From Kribbella pratensis (lineage in GTDB: Bacteria; Actinomycetota; Actinomycetes; Propionibacteriales; Kribbellaceae): a stretch of DNA of 64,000 nt. Below the pieces are notes generated by a model, which saw only the letters and a program-made list of their open reading frames with translations, was not told the DNA's origin and did no database searches. Each line of letters opens with the position of its first letter. Positions within the stretch are counted from its first letter, which is position 1. The stretch spans positions 1,297,838 through 1,361,837 of the forward strand of contig NZ_SODP01000002.1 of the NCBI RefSeq assembly GCF_004365355.1, given 5' to 3'. This document shows, piece by piece, positions 1-7,016 of the stretch. A program made the translations under genes and the position numbers.

Positions 1-72
1 TGGGCCACCAACGGGAAGAACGGTGTTGCGTACAAGGCGAAGGCCCTGAACGCCACCAACGCCAAGGCCTGA
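1..72 (+). CDS. C-terminal 23 residues of an unidentified AICE protein (partial)
   Basis: Frame 1 is open from the first base to a TGA at 70-72 and ends in an Asn/Ala/Lys-rich tail (...NATNAKA). The start lies left of the window. The fragment is too short to identify. A gene with a ribosome-binding site of its own begins 50 bp downstream, which supports this being a real 3' end rather than chance. Confidence 0.5.
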   Translation, partial: WATNGKNGVAYKAKALNATNAKA

Positions 73-122
73 TCTCCACACGTCCCGTGACTTCGTGCAA
101 CTGCTCAGTTAGAGGGGTAGTC

Positions 123-485
123 ATGTCGCAATCGATGGAACATCGAACCATCACAGCGAATCAAGCACGGTCCGAGTACGTGGCCAAGTGCAACGAAATC
201 ATCGAGATCGAACTGGTGATCGTCTTCTTGGACAAGGCAATCGCCGACAGCCTGAACCGGGCTGAACCGGTCGTTGCGATCAGCAACGACATTACGGCCG
301 TCTACGCCTCGGAGGCGTTCTGGCAACTGCTCGATCTGTACCGCGAGGCTTGTGATCGTCGCCTCGATCTGTGCGCCGCACGCGACTACGCGTACGCGGT
401 CTGGAAGTCGGCCTCGCCCGCGGAATCGGGTGGAGCCACCGTCGTTGACGCTTACGTGTCAACACCGCTCAGCTCCAACAGCTAG
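123..485 (+). CDS. hypothetical AICE protein, 120 aa
   Basis: The ATG at 123 is chosen because AGAGGGG lies 8 bp upstream; an in-frame ATG at 87 has no such site. The protein (MSQSMEHR...) is mostly helical and mildly acidic, with no motif I recognise, no signal peptide and no membrane segment. It is followed by a stem-loop, so it may be the last gene of a transcript. Its 3' part contains one copy of the element's 16-bp palindrome (446-461). Function unknown. Confidence 0.6.
   Translation: MSQSMEHRTITANQARSEYVAKCNEIIEIELVIVFLDKAIADSLNRAEPVVAISNDITAVYASEAFWQLLDLYREACDRRLDLCAARDYAYAVWKSASPAESGGATVVDAYVSTPLSSNS
446..461 (-). repeat. AICE 16-bp palindrome, copy 1
   Basis: TGACGCTTACGTGTCA. Read on the minus strand it is TGACACGTAAGCGTCA, identical to the copy at 4021. 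It lies inside the 3' end of the 123-485 gene. See the copies at 3075, 4021, 5064 and 6788. Confidence 0.7.
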
Positions 486-495
486 AAACCAAGAA

Positions 496-513
496 CGGCC
501 CTCGAAAGGGCCG
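496..513 (+). terminator. stem-loop after hypothetical gene
   Basis: CGGCCCT / AGGGCCG form a 7-bp perfect stem closed by a CGAA tetraloop, 11 bp after the stop of the upstream gene. There is no T-run after it, which is usual for actinobacterial terminators. It could also be a processing site. Confidence 0.5.
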
Positions 514-611
514 CTCCCTGGAACTGGACACGAAGTCGGGCTCTTGGCCTAGGAAACCTTTCCCGGCTTCGTGTCTCTCCTGACGCAACCCCCTATGAGG
601 GAGGTCTTGTC

Positions 612-1445
612 ATGCCCAAATCTACCCGTAAGCGCTCCTCTGGTCGAGCGCGCAGCACCGCACGCGGTGCGATCGAAACCATCACCCGGCCGAACCAGTC
701 CTGGCCGGTCAAACTGCTGCTCACCGTCTGGCGCTGGCGCTGGGAACTCTACGTCCTGGCCGCGATCGCCTACATCGTCATCGCCCACGGCAGCGCGATC
801 ACCGGCTACTTCCAGTCGAACCCACTGTGGCTCAACGCCCTGTTAATCGTCGTCTTGTGCGGCTGGATCGTCACCGACAACCCTGCACGCCGGTTCGCCA
901 TGAACCGGATCTGGTGTGTCACCACCCGGCACCGCCTGCGCGCCTGCCTGATCGAGATGCGGGTCCTGAACTACTCAGGGAACCTGCCGTTCATCCTGGG
1001 CTGCTTTGCCACGAAGACCGGTCAGGTCGTCTGGCTGTGGATGCGTCCCGGACAGTCGGTCGAAGACCTCGACAACAAGGCCGAAAGCCTGGCGTCTGCC
1101 TGCTGGGCCAGCAAGGCCACCATCGCCCGGTCGAAGCGCAACGCCGCCATTGTGCGGATCGACATCGACCGTCGCGACCCCCTGGCGAAGACCATCGACT
1201 CGCCACTGCTCGAAGACACCAGCGGCGTGCCCGAAGCGGCCGTCGCCGACGACGCAGTCATGGCGTTCCTCACGCCCGACAACACAGACAGCGTCCCCGA
1301 CGAGTTCACCACCGAAAGGCCGGCCAAAACCGGCACTGGTGAGACCCGTACTCGAACATCCAAGACCAAGACCACCGCTGCCGTGAACGACAGCCAGACG
1401 GTGATCTTGGGCGCCAACGGAGAAGACGTGTCCGACTATGTCTAG
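612..1445 (+). CDS. AICE transfer membrane protein (N-terminal half of a split TraB/FtsK-type translocase)
   Basis: 277 aa. The basic N-terminus is followed by two hydrophobic segments at about residues 45-67 and 75-93 (WELYVLAAIAYIVIAHG; LNALLIVVLCGWIV). A soluble domain of about 100 residues and an acidic, Thr-rich disordered tail follow. Its stop overlaps the start of the FtsK-like ATPase gene by 8 bp (ATGTCTAG), so the two are translationally coupled. In many AICEs these parts form one TraB/TraSA protein that pumps double-stranded DNA between mycelia; here they appear as two polypeptides. Assignment rests on context and topology, not on a conserved motif. Confidence 0.62.
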   Translation: MPKSTRKRSSGRARSTARGAIETITRPNQSWPVKLLLTVWRWRWELYVLAAIAYIVIAHGSAITGYFQSNPLWLNALLIVVLCGWIVTDNPARRFAMNRIWCVTTRHRLRACLIEMRVLNYSGNLPFILGCFATKTGQVVWLWMRPGQSVEDLDNKAESLASACWASKATIARSKRNAAIVRIDIDRRDPLAKTIDSPLLEDTSGVPEAAVADDAVMAFLTPDNTDSVPDEFTTERPAKTGTGETRTRTSKTKTTAAVNDSQTVILGANGEDVSDYV

Positions 1446-2286
1446 CTTCAAAGCCACTCGTTTCAAGGTGTTCCCCCGGCGCGAGCCGGGGGCCACCCCC
1501 GTACCCAAGGGTGCGCTCTCGATCTACAACCCGATCTACCTGGGCCTCGATACACGCGGCAAGCCCGTCTACGTGACCCTGATGTATCGCAATATCCTCA
1601 TCGGCGGCGAACCCGGCGCGGGCAAGTCCGTAGCCCAAGGCAACATCGTCGCCCACGCCGCACTGTGTTCGGACGTGGACCTGGTCCTCATCGACGGCAA
1701 GATCGTCGAACTACTGCCGTACGCGCCCGTCGCGAAAGAGTTCGTCGGCAACGACATGCGCAAGGCACTGCGAGTCCTGCACACCCTGCAAGACGACCTC
1801 GATGAACGCTACCTGCACCTGGCCCGCACGGGCCGCAAGAAGATCGTCGATGGCGACGGCTTCCGCGCCAAGCTTCTGTGCATCGACGAGCTGGCGTACT
1901 TCACCGTCACCGTAGGCACCAAGGAACAGCAAGAAGAGTTCCGCGTCCTGGTGCGCGACATCGTCGCCCGTGGCCGCGCTGCGGGCATCATCACCGTCGC
2001 ATCCACCCAGCGGCCATCCGCTGACATCGTCCCGACCTCGCTGCGGGACCTGTTCGGCTACCGGCTCGCGTTCCGGTGTGCGACCGATTCCAGCTCGGAC
2101 ATCATCCTCGGCACCGGCTGGGCCTCCCAAGGTCACACCGCCGTGGACATCGAACCCGAAGCCCTTGGCGTCGGACTGCTCCGCGCCGAAGGCGGATTCC
2201 CGCGCCGACTCAAGACGGCCTACCTCAACGACCGTCACGTTAACCAGATCGTCCGCCGCGCAGTACACCTCCGGAAGGCGGCATAA
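1438..2286 (+). CDS. FtsK/SpoIIIE-type DNA translocase ATPase (TraB-like)
   Basis: 282 aa. Walker A is GEPGAGKS at residues 57-64, Walker B is LLCIDE at about 146-151, and an STQRPSAD motif near 190 is typical of the FtsK/HerA fold. It has no membrane segment of its own; the preceding, 8-bp overlapping gene supplies two. Proteins of this family move double-stranded plasmid or AICE DNA during actinomycete conjugation. The C-terminal winged-helix DNA-recognition domain of full-length TraB is not obvious, since the protein ends soon after the ATPase core. That makes DNA recognition by a partner possible (inference). Confidence 0.88.
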   Translation: MSSFKATRFKVFPRREPGATPVPKGALSIYNPIYLGLDTRGKPVYVTLMYRNILIGGEPGAGKSVAQGNIVAHAALCSDVDLVLIDGKIVELLPYAPVAKEFVGNDMRKALRVLHTLQDDLDERYLHLARTGRKKIVDGDGFRAKLLCIDELAYFTVTVGTKEQQEEFRVLVRDIVARGRAAGIITVASTQRPSADIVPTSLRDLFGYRLAFRCATDSSSDIILGTGWASQGHTAVDIEPEALGVGLLRAEGGFPRRLKTAYLNDRHVNQIVRRAVHLRKAA

Positions 2287-2290
2287 CCCC

Positions 2291-2506
2291 ATGATCATCG
2301 TCAAGCCTGTTCCCCCCGACGCCTTCACCAGCGTCCACGACAACGACGGCAACACCGGTTGGCTCCACGACTGCGGAGCCTTCGCCTACTCACCCAACCA
2401 ACCCCGCCGCTGCGGCGTGTGCTGGTCAGCAGGCCGCACCAGCTGGGCACACAACGGCTCGTGGCAACGCGCCTACGTCATCCGGCAGACCTCCGAGGTG
2501 GCCTGA
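2291..2506 (+). CDS. small AICE protein, 71 aa
   Basis: It starts at ATG 2291, four bases after the ATPase stop, and overlaps the next gene by one base (TGATG). It contains a CGVC pair (residues 41-44) plus an earlier Cys and two His, so a small zinc or iron-binding fold is possible. No family recognised. Tight packing suggests one transcript with the translocase. Confidence 0.6.
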   Translation: MIIVKPVPPDAFTSVHDNDGNTGWLHDCGAFAYSPNQPRRCGVCWSAGRTSWAHNGSWQRAYVIRQTSEVA

Positions 2507-2826
2507 TGACTTCCTACTACGACGCCAACGGCGGCGACCGCGAAGACCGCATCATCGTCGGCTACGACTTCACCGACAACTCCGTTGCCGGAATCAACCT
2601 TGCCTGCAACGGCGAAACCCCACTCGTCGCGATCGACCTCGGCGGGACTCCGATCGAGATCGAACTCATCACCGGCTCCGTCACCGCGATCAGCCAACTC
2701 ATCGACGCGCTCTACGAAGCCCGACAACTCCTCGAAGACCACCAGGTCGACCACATCGCCGAGAACGTGACCCGCAACCAAGACGAGATCTACATCCCCA
2801 CCGAGTGGACGGAGGACCAGCCATGA
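2506..2826 (+). CDS. hypothetical AICE protein, 106 aa
   Basis: Starts at ATG 2506, sharing a base with the upstream TGA. Acidic protein (MTSYYDANGG...) with a predicted beta-rich middle and a C-terminal helix; no motif recognised. It overlaps the next gene by 4 bp (ATGA). Likely part of the small-gene run of the transfer operon. Confidence 0.6.
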   Translation: MTSYYDANGGDREDRIIVGYDFTDNSVAGINLACNGETPLVAIDLGGTPIEIELITGSVTAISQLIDALYEARQLLEDHQVDHIAENVTRNQDEIYIPTEWTEDQP

Positions 2827-3050
2827 GCCGAATCCGAACCCTCGAAGAACTCGTCCGCAACCACCACCGACTGATCAGCAGCGCCATGCAGGCGTTATAC
2901 GACGACGTTCTCTCACACGAGCGGTACAACCGCGAGGAAGACCCCAACGACGACGAGTACCTGTACTACGCCGCGGTCGTGTCGAACGACGTCTACGACC
3001 TCAAGATGCACATCGACGCAACCCTCTCGGTCTGGGACGGAAGCAAATGA
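2823..3050 (+). CDS. hypothetical AICE protein, 75 aa
   Basis: MSRIRTLEEL..., a strongly helical acidic protein with a DDEYLYY patch. It begins in a 4-bp overlap with the upstream gene and ends in a 4-bp overlap with the next possible start (ATGA at 3047). No family recognised and no membrane segment. Confidence 0.58.
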   Translation: MSRIRTLEELVRNHHRLISSAMQALYDDVLSHERYNREEDPNDDEYLYYAAVVSNDVYDLKMHIDATLSVWDGSK

Positions 3051-3355
3051 GGCGCGCGGCAACGAAACGCCGCGTGACACGTAACTGTCAAGGCCAGCAG
3101 GCCATGCCGGTCGAACCATCAGACCTCCCACCAACAACAACCACGCCGGCCACAGAGCCGGTCACGAAGAAGGCCCCGTCCAAGAAGACGCACCGCTCCG
3201 AGCGAGCCGAGGACTGGGCACACACGAGAGTCGGCGACCCCTGGCCCTGCGACATCTGCGGACACAACGCCTTCATGCGCGATCCCTACACCGGTCGCCC
3301 CTGTCACCTGATCTGCGCCAAAACCCAAGCACACGAAAGGGGAGAGCAATGGTGA
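3047..3355 (+). CDS. small zinc-finger-like AICE protein
   Basis: Up to 102 aa. The C-terminal half has CDICGHNAFMRD...CHLIC, a CxxC...C arrangement that could hold zinc. The start is uncertain. ATG 3047 overlaps the upstream stop, but ATG 3104 in the same frame would leave the 16-bp palindrome at 3075 between genes, as at 5064 and 6788. The middle is a Thr/Pro/Lys-rich linker. It overlaps the next gene by 7 bp. Confidence 0.55.
   Translation: MRRAATKRRVTRNCQGQQAMPVEPSDLPPTTTTPATEPVTKKAPSKKTHRSERAEDWAHTRVGDPWPCDICGHNAFMRDPYTGRPCHLICAKTQAHERGEQW
3075..3090 (+). repeat. AICE 16-bp palindrome, copy 2
   Basis: TGACACGTAACTGTCA: arms TGACA and TGTCA around CGTAAC. It is identical to the copy at 6788. 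It lies either in the first codons of the 3047 gene or, if that gene starts at 3104, 14 bp upstream of its start. Confidence 0.7.
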
Positions 3356-3594
3356 CCACCTACCGAAGCAGCAAGTACCGCGTCACCAGCAGCACCCACC
3401 CGGAAGCCAAGATCACACGGCTCGCCGATCACGCATCGGTGTCACTTCGAGACGACGACGCAGACGATCTCGAACTCGAACTCGACTCACTCGAAAACAC
3501 GTGGGCTCACGACAACGAACAGCGTGTTAGGTCCATCGACGGCATGCTCTCGGAGCACTTCTCTGGCGACGCTGCCAGCGGGAGCACACGATGA
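3349..3594 (+). CDS. hypothetical AICE protein, 81 aa
   Basis: ATG 3349 with GGGGAGAG just upstream. Basic N-terminus, very acidic middle (RDDDADDLELELD), no recognised motif. It overlaps both neighbours by 4-7 bp, which supports translation within the operon. Confidence 0.58.
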   Translation: MVTTYRSSKYRVTSSTHPEAKITRLADHASVSLRDDDADDLELELDSLENTWAHDNEQRVRSIDGMLSEHFSGDAASGSTR

Positions 3595-4661
3595 CCATCG
3601 ACCTCACGCCCGTGATCCAGGTTCCCGGCCAACTCGACCTGATCGATATGCCGGCCATTCCGGTCCCGGCTCCCGTGGTTGCTGCCAAGCCCGCGACCAC
3701 GACCAAGCTCACCGGCCTGACCAACCACAACACCCAAGCGTTGTCTGGCATTACTGGTTGGACGGTCACGAAGACCACCGCCGTCTTTAACGGCACACCA
3801 ACTGCCGCTCACAAGGCGGTCCAAGCCCACATGGACACCGTGCGGGCCTCCGAAGGTGGACGTGCTCACGGCTACACATCGCTGATTGCCGTACGCAACA
3901 AGCTGAAGGAACTCGGCACTGGCGGCAGCCACCCGGCCGTCTCGGTCACCATCAAACGAGCCAAGAAGGCCACTGCCGTTAACGGCTCGAAGACCCGGAC
4001 CGGGTCACCGAAGGCTCGACTGACACGTAAGCGTCAAGACGAATACACCACCGCGGAACTGGTCTCCGCACTCGAAACCGCCTGGACGGCGATCCGGACC
4101 AACCACAAAGAGATCCCCGCCGTCGTCGTCATCGTCGGCTCCGGCACCGCCAGCAAACAAGCCAAATACGGACACTTCGCCGCCGCTCGTTGGCAGCACG
4201 GCGAACAAGCACTCGCCGAAGTCCTCATCTCCGGCGAAGGACTCAAACGACCCGTCGAAGAAGTCTTCACCACGCTGCTCCACGAAGCCGCACATGCTCT
4301 CGCCAACGTCCGCGAGATCAAAGACACCAGCCGTCAAGGTCGCTGGCACAACCAGAAGTTCGCCGCACTCGCCTCCGAACTCGGCCTCGACACCACCAAA
4401 GACGAACGCATCGGCTGGTCTCCCTGCACCCTCCGCAAGGAAACCGCGACCACCTACAAGAGCGTTCTCACCGAACTGAAGAAGGCGCTCATCGCCTACC
4501 GCCACCCCGAAATGGTGGCCGGCACCTCCAAGAAGAACAACAACAACGCCATCGCGTGCGCATGCCAATGCCCACGACGCATCCGCGTCGCCAAAGCAGT
4601 CCTCGAAGAAGGAGACATCACCTGCGGCGTCTGCGAATCCACCTTCGAACCCGACGAGTAA
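3591..4661 (+). CDS. SprT-like zinc metallopeptidase of the AICE
   Basis: 356 aa. HEAAH at residues 231-235 (LLHEAAHALA) is the zinc-protease motif, followed by HNQKFAALASELG, the usual SprT/Spartan helix carrying the third zinc ligand. The C-terminus has a cysteine cluster (C323, C325, C327 and a later CGVC) resembling the SprT zinc ribbon. The N-terminal ~130 residues are Pro/Ala/Thr-rich and probably a linker or binding region. SprT/Spartan proteins cleave proteins crosslinked to or stalled on DNA. Lying just upstream of a HUH initiator that attaches covalently to DNA, this one might clear such adducts; that role is inference. One palindrome copy lies inside the gene (4021). Confidence 0.78.
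   Translation: MTIDLTPVIQVPGQLDLIDMPAIPVPAPVVAAKPATTTKLTGLTNHNTQALSGITGWTVTKTTAVFNGTPTAAHKAVQAHMDTVRASEGGRAHGYTSLIAVRNKLKELGTGGSHPAVSVTIKRAKKATAVNGSKTRTGSPKARLTRKRQDEYTTAELVSALETAWTAIRTNHKEIPAVVVIVGSGTASKQAKYGHFAAARWQHGEQALAEVLISGEGLKRPVEEVFTTLLHEAAHALANVREIKDTSRQGRWHNQKFAALASELGLDTTKDERIGWSPCTLRKETATTYKSVLTELKKALIAYRHPEMVAGTSKKNNNNAIACACQCPRRIRVAKAVLEEGDITCGVCESTFEPDE
4021..4036 (+). repeat. AICE 16-bp palindrome, copy 3
   Basis: TGACACGTAAGCGTCA, inside the SprT-like gene between its linker and catalytic domain. It is the exact reverse complement of the copy at 446. Confidence 0.7.
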
Positions 4662-4697
4662 CACCAAGCGAAACCACGGTTCGTTGCTGGCTCTCGC

Positions 4698-4722
4698 CTC
4701 CGGAATCCACGGGGTTCCGGAG
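4698..4722 (+). terminator. strong stem-loop between SprT-like gene and next gene
   Basis: CTCCGGAA / TTCCGGAG give 8 perfect pairs, extended inward by TCC/GGG (one wobble) to an 11-bp stem with a 3-base loop. It lies 36 bp after the SprT-like stop and before a gene with its own AGGAGG site, so it probably separates two transcripts. Confidence 0.6.
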
Positions 4723-4775
4723 ACGGGGGTGAACACCGAACCACCCACCGACAACCAATACAGGAGGCATAGACC

Positions 4776-5066
4776 ATGACCACCATCCACAACCTCGACC
4801 ACCAGACCTACATCAACGCCTACGCCGAGGTCACCGTCTACCACGCCGTTGCCGACAGCACCTTTCTCTGCGACTGGGTCGCCAACGACCACCTGGACGG
4901 ACACGACTGGTGCCCCACTGTCCTCGAACCCGGCGACGACTACACCGTCATCGCCGTCGACGGACACACCGAAGGCCGCTACTGCCCCGGCTGCGGATAC
5001 CAACTCTTCGGCGCAGCCACCCTCGACCCCGCGCGACCCGGCAACAGCGGCCCCACCGCCGCGTGA
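4776..5066 (+). CDS. hypothetical AICE protein with CPGCGY, 96 aa
   Basis: ATG 4776 follows a perfect AGGAGG (4762-4767) with 8-bp spacing. Residues 70-77 contain CPGC, and there are two further Cys and several His, so a metal-binding fold is possible. No family recognised. Its TGA stop (5064-5066) is the first three bases of palindrome copy 4. Confidence 0.6.
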   Translation: MTTIHNLDHQTYINAYAEVTVYHAVADSTFLCDWVANDHLDGHDWCPTVLEPGDDYTVIAVDGHTEGRYCPGCGYQLFGAATLDPARPGNSGPTAA

Positions 5067-5079
5067 CACGTAACCGTCA
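5064..5079 (+). repeat. AICE 16-bp palindrome, copy 4
   Basis: TGACACGTAACCGTCA, beginning with the stop codon of the 4776 gene and lying 115 bp upstream of the replication initiator start. Two GTCAAC hexamers 10 bp apart (5076 and 5086) overlap and follow it. Confidence 0.7.
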
Positions 5080-5132
5080 ACACCGGTCAACCGCAGATCT
5101 TTCCGCCCCGCCCCCACCAGCACCTCCGAAAC

Positions 5133-5152
5133 CTTGCTGGCCGGCCAGCAAG
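5133..5152. other. 20-bp perfect palindrome upstream of rep
   Basis: CTTGCTGGCC followed by its exact complement GGCCAGCAAG, then ATTT. It lies 42 bp before the RepSA-like start. It could be a terminator for the upstream gene, an operator, or part of a double-strand origin. The sequence alone does not decide. Confidence 0.6.
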
Positions 5153-5194
5153 ATTTCCCGTCCACCGGCTCAACACCCGAGAGGAGGCCCCACA

Positions 5195-6790
5195 ATGACG
5201 CACACGCAGAACGGCGCACCCGACGACACTGCCACAGCAATCGACGTACTCACCGGGCTCCTTGGCGGCATCGAACTCCTCTCCGTCCACGAACCCAAGT
5301 CCGGACGGAAGTTCATCCCCGGAACGGACAACAGCAACACCCCAACCACCGCCGTCGAACACGCCCTCCAGCGGGCAGCATCAACCGCGGACTACACCGC
5401 CTGGCTCGACCACACCGCCTCCGCAGGCGGCTGTGTCGCCCCCATCCGGCTACGCGGCGAATCCCATGTCGTCTCCGAACGCACCGGCCGCATCATCTCC
5501 ACCCGGCACACCGACGACATGCCCGGACAGGTCATCTACAAAGCCTGCGGAAACCGCCGTGCCGCCGTCTGCCCGTCCTGTGCAGAGACCTACCGACGCG
5601 ACACCTACCAGCTCGTTCTGGCAGGTCTCCAGGGCGGCAAGGGCATCCCTACGACGGTGGCTCAGCACCCGTCCGTGTTCGTCACCTTCACCGCCCCAAC
5701 CTTCGGTCCTGTGCACGGCACCCGGGCGATCCGCGCTCGAGGTGGCCAGGTCCGCAACCGGCCTTGCCGACCTCGCCGCGAACGGGACATGTGCCCCCAT
5801 GGTGTCGACCTGAGGTGCCACCAGACTCACCGCGACGGCGAGAAGATCCTCGGCACGCCGCTGTGCCTGGACTGCTACGACCACGACCACCAGGTCGTCT
5901 GGAACGCCCTGTCCGGCGAACTCTGGCGACGCACCATGGAACGCGCCAAAGACATCCTCCGCACCGAAGCCAAGAAGCACGGCGCGACCGTCAAGCTCTC
6001 CTACGGCAAGGTCGCCGAGCTCCAAGCGCGCGGCGTCGCCCACTTCCACGCCCTCATGCGCCTCGACGGAGTCGACCCACTCGACCCCAGCGTCATCGAG
6101 CCTCCAGCCTGCGCCGCGACCTTCACCATGCTTGCTGACGCGGTACGCCGCGCCGCCATCACCACCCGGTTCCACTCGCTGCCGCACCCCGACAACCCCG
6201 AGGGCTGGTTGATCTCCTGGGGAACCCAGCTCGACGTACGGGCGGTACGGCAAGCCGTCGACGGTGCTATCACCGACACCGCCGTCGCCGGGTACCTCGC
6301 CAAGTACGCCACCAAAGGTGCCGAAGCTACCGGACACTCCTCCGCACGCCTCACCGCCGCGACAGTCAACCGGTACGCCAACCAGTACAGCCACGCCGGC
6401 CGACTGGTCGACGCCTGCTGGCGACTCGGACACCCCGGCTCCGACCTCGACGAGCAAGAAGCCGCCAAGAACTCCGGACGCCTGTCCTACCGGCGACTCC
6501 GCAAGTGGGCACACATGCTCGGCTTCGGCGGCCACTTCTCCACCAAATCCCGCCAGTACTCCACCACCCTCAAAGCACTCCGCGAAGCCCGCGCCCACTG
6601 GCGACGCGACCACCACCGCACCCAAGACCACACCGACGACACCGAAACAACCCTCATCGTCGGCAATTTCACCTACGCCGGAACCGGCTGGAAAACCACC
6701 GGTGACGCGCTGCTCGCCAACACCGCAGCCGCCAAAGCTCGTGAGCACCGACGACTCGTGAAGGAATTACTCGCCGAGAACAACGACTGA
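5195..6790 (+). CDS. repSA: RepSA-type rolling-circle replication initiator
   Basis: 531 aa. ATG 5195 has GAGGAGG 7 bp upstream; the frame is open further left but without a site. Cys clusters (CPSC near 130; CPHG and CLDC near 205-230) form a likely zinc region. HFHALM at about 283-288 is the HUH metal motif, and YLAKYATK at 367-374 carries the candidate catalytic tyrosine (YxxKY), which nicks and joins origin DNA in this class. A basic C-terminal third follows. This protein replicates the excised AICE. It sits directly upstream of xis-int, the usual AICE order. Its TGA is part of palindrome copy 5. Confidence 0.88.
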   Translation: MTHTQNGAPDDTATAIDVLTGLLGGIELLSVHEPKSGRKFIPGTDNSNTPTTAVEHALQRAASTADYTAWLDHTASAGGCVAPIRLRGESHVVSERTGRIISTRHTDDMPGQVIYKACGNRRAAVCPSCAETYRRDTYQLVLAGLQGGKGIPTTVAQHPSVFVTFTAPTFGPVHGTRAIRARGGQVRNRPCRPRRERDMCPHGVDLRCHQTHRDGEKILGTPLCLDCYDHDHQVVWNALSGELWRRTMERAKDILRTEAKKHGATVKLSYGKVAELQARGVAHFHALMRLDGVDPLDPSVIEPPACAATFTMLADAVRRAAITTRFHSLPHPDNPEGWLISWGTQLDVRAVRQAVDGAITDTAVAGYLAKYATKGAEATGHSSARLTAATVNRYANQYSHAGRLVDACWRLGHPGSDLDEQEAAKNSGRLSYRRLRKWAHMLGFGGHFSTKSRQYSTTLKALREARAHWRRDHHRTQDHTDDTETTLIVGNFTYAGTGWKTTGDALLANTAAAKAREHRRLVKELLAENND

Positions 6791-6803
6791 CACGTAACTG
6801 TCA
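6788..6803 (+). repeat. AICE 16-bp palindrome, copy 5
   Basis: TGACACGTAACTGTCA. Its first three bases are the rep stop codon, and its right end abuts AAAGGAGG, the ribosome-binding site of xis. A protein bound here would directly affect xis-int expression. Confidence 0.72.
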
Positions 6804-6816
6804 AAGGAGGAATGAA

Positions 6817-7014
6817 GTGCCTGTGCCGAAGCATCGAGACGATCGGCTGTGGAGCATCGAGGACCTGTCCGAGTTCCTCGGCGTACCGGTGCCGACTCTG
6901 TACAAGTGGCGTACGACTGGATATGGCCCGAAAGGCGTTCGCATCGGTCGATACGTTCGCTACCAACAGGAAGTCGTTTACGGCTGGCTTAAGTCGCTCG
7001 ACGGGGCTGCGTAG
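6817..7014 (+). CDS. xis: AICE excisionase (MerR-fold helix-turn-helix)
   Basis: 65 aa from GTG 6817, with AAAGGAGG at 6803-6810. The sequence LWSIEDLSEFLGVPVPTLYK then RYQQEVVYGWL is the helix-turn-helix/wing of the MerR-like excisionase family (HTH_17 type). Such proteins bend the att site so that the integrase excises the element. The stop is 2 bp before the int start, so the pair is one transcript. Confidence 0.85.
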   Translation: MPVPKHRDDRLWSIEDLSEFLGVPVPTLYKWRTTGYGPKGVRIGRYVRYQQEVVYGWLKSLDGAA

Positions 7015-7016
7015 CT

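Noticed and set aside
4005..5240. 411-codon minus-strand frame in the AICE
   Set aside because: Spans the SprT-like gene, an intergenic hairpin and a gene with a perfect ribosome site, and has no recognisable domain.
5450..6748. 432-codon minus-strand frame
   Set aside because: Antisense to the initiator gene, whose HUH and tyrosine motifs are intact.
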